NCBI GenBank assembly: GCA_964575715.1
Contig: CAZNSG010000071.1
Coordinates: forward strand, 1-22,989
Reading direction: 5' to 3'
DNA from: PNAI01 sp964575715
GTDB lineage: Bacteria; Pseudomonadota; Alphaproteobacteria; Rhizobiales; Xanthobacteraceae
Length of the DNA: 22,989 nucleotides
The position numbers and the translations under genes are program-made. This document shows positions 22,774-22,989 of this stretch, one piece after another. Each line of letters starts with the position of its first letter. Position 1 is the stretch's first letter. The notes beneath the pieces were generated by a model. It was given only the letters and a program-made list of their open reading frames with translations, was not told where the DNA came from and made no database searches.

Positions 22774-22853
22774 CTAGTGTGGTTTTGGTTCAGAAGTTCC
22801 CTTGACGGACTTAAGCGGCGAGGATGAAGGGAACTTCTGAACCACCACACTAG
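22774..22853 (-). repeat. Hairpin unit 2, inverted orientation
   Basis: 80 bp. Left arm 22774-22803, loop 22804-22826 (23 nt), right arm 22827-22853. Inner stem GGTTCAGAAGTTCCCTT is 17 bp perfect; outer stem CTAGTGTGG is 9 bp. Here the bulge is TTT in the left arm, so relative to unit 1 this unit is inverted. Its right end CACTAG shares CTAG with unit 3. Confidence 0.9.
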
Positions 22854-22925
22854 TGCCCCGTTTCCGAAGTTCGTGATACGCCGCAGCACACTCTGACACG
22901 AACTTCGGAAACAAAGGGGCACTAG
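22850..22925 (+). repeat. Hairpin unit 3
   Basis: 76 bp. Left arm 22850-22875, loop 22876-22896 (21 nt), right arm 22897-22925. Outer stem CTAGTGCCCC 10 bp perfect, inner stem GTTTCCGAAGTTCGTG 16 bp perfect, AAA bulge in the right arm as in unit 1. It overlaps unit 2 by CTAG at 22850-22853. Confidence 0.9.
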
Positions 22926-22938
22926 CAACTCTATGATT

Positions 22939-22989
22939 CTAGTGCCGCTTTTCGATTTGAAGTTCCTAGCCGAATTTGCTGCAACTGCT
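22939..22989 (-). repeat. Hairpin unit 4, cut by the window end
   Basis: Left arm begins CTAGTGCCGC, then a T-run in the bulge position, then CGATTTGAAGTTCC. The T-run in the left arm matches unit 2, so the orientation is inverted. The right arm lies outside the window. Confidence 0.7.

Larger units (their letters stand above)
22651..22989. other. Gene-free region made of a hairpin array
   Basis: No credible coding frame. The first 35 bp have only a tiny dyad (GGTC, CCAAA, GACC at 22655-22667); from 22686 to the window end the sequence consists of the hairpin units listed separately, spaced 12, -4 and 13 bp. Confidence 0.8.

Noticed and set aside
22686..22989. CRISPR array
   Set aside because: Units are inverted-repeat hairpins of differing sequence with alternating orientation and irregular spacing, not identical direct repeats with uniform spacers; no cas genes are present.

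Overview
The window looks like chromosome from a high-G+C alphaproteobacterium of the Hyphomicrobiales (Rhizobiales), probably Bradyrhizobium/Rhodopseudomonas/Pseudolabrys-like. This is inferred from gene content (TRAP and LIV-type transport parts, cobalt nitrile hydratase, YeeE/YedE pair, acyl-CoA enzymes), strong G/C-ending codon use and several palindromic intergenic repeats. No rRNA, tRNA, CRISPR or insertion sequence was found.

Layout. 1-2964 (+): 3' part of a Dcp-like M3 peptidase followed at once by a gamma-glutamyltransferase-family enzyme. 3048-4709 (+): a DUF1007 domain fused to a NicO/RcnA-type nickel/cobalt transporter. 4869-6745 (-): a cobalt-type nitrile hydratase operon (alpha, beta, accessory protein), convergent with the transporter. 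6934-9966 (+): TRAP small and large permease subunits and an SDR oxidoreductase. 10098-10540 (+): a small hicB-hicA module whose toxin frame is broken, bordered by a partial duplication of the SDR gene's 3' end. 10736-11608 (-): two half-size YeeE/YedE membrane proteins. 11714-12925 (+): an ACAD10/11-like acyl-CoA dehydrogenase.

12987-17898 (+) is a cassette of clearly lower G+C: a sugar C-methyltransferase-like protein, a GDP-mannose-dehydratase-like SDR, and an 889-residue protein joining a GT41 (OGT/HMW1C-like) glycosyltransferase to an FkbM methyltransferase. The genes overlap by ATGA and look like a transferred glycan-building and methylating unit, possibly for protein O- or N-glycosylation.

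17999-19417 (-): a small 55-residue protein missed by long-ORF calling, and a one-domain MetE-like protein. 19538-22650 (+): a FadD15-like acyl-CoA ligase and a LIV-type periplasmic binding protein. From 22686 to the window end lies a gene-free array of at least four long hairpins of shared architecture (CTAGTG ends, GAAGTTC core, three-base bulge) but differing stem sequence. Their stem changes are compensated and their orientation alternates.

The most unusual items are this hairpin array, the GT41-FkbM fusion and its cassette, the broken hicBA bordered by an SDR-tail duplication, and the placing of a cobalt-type nitrile hydratase beside a fused cobalt/nickel transporter.
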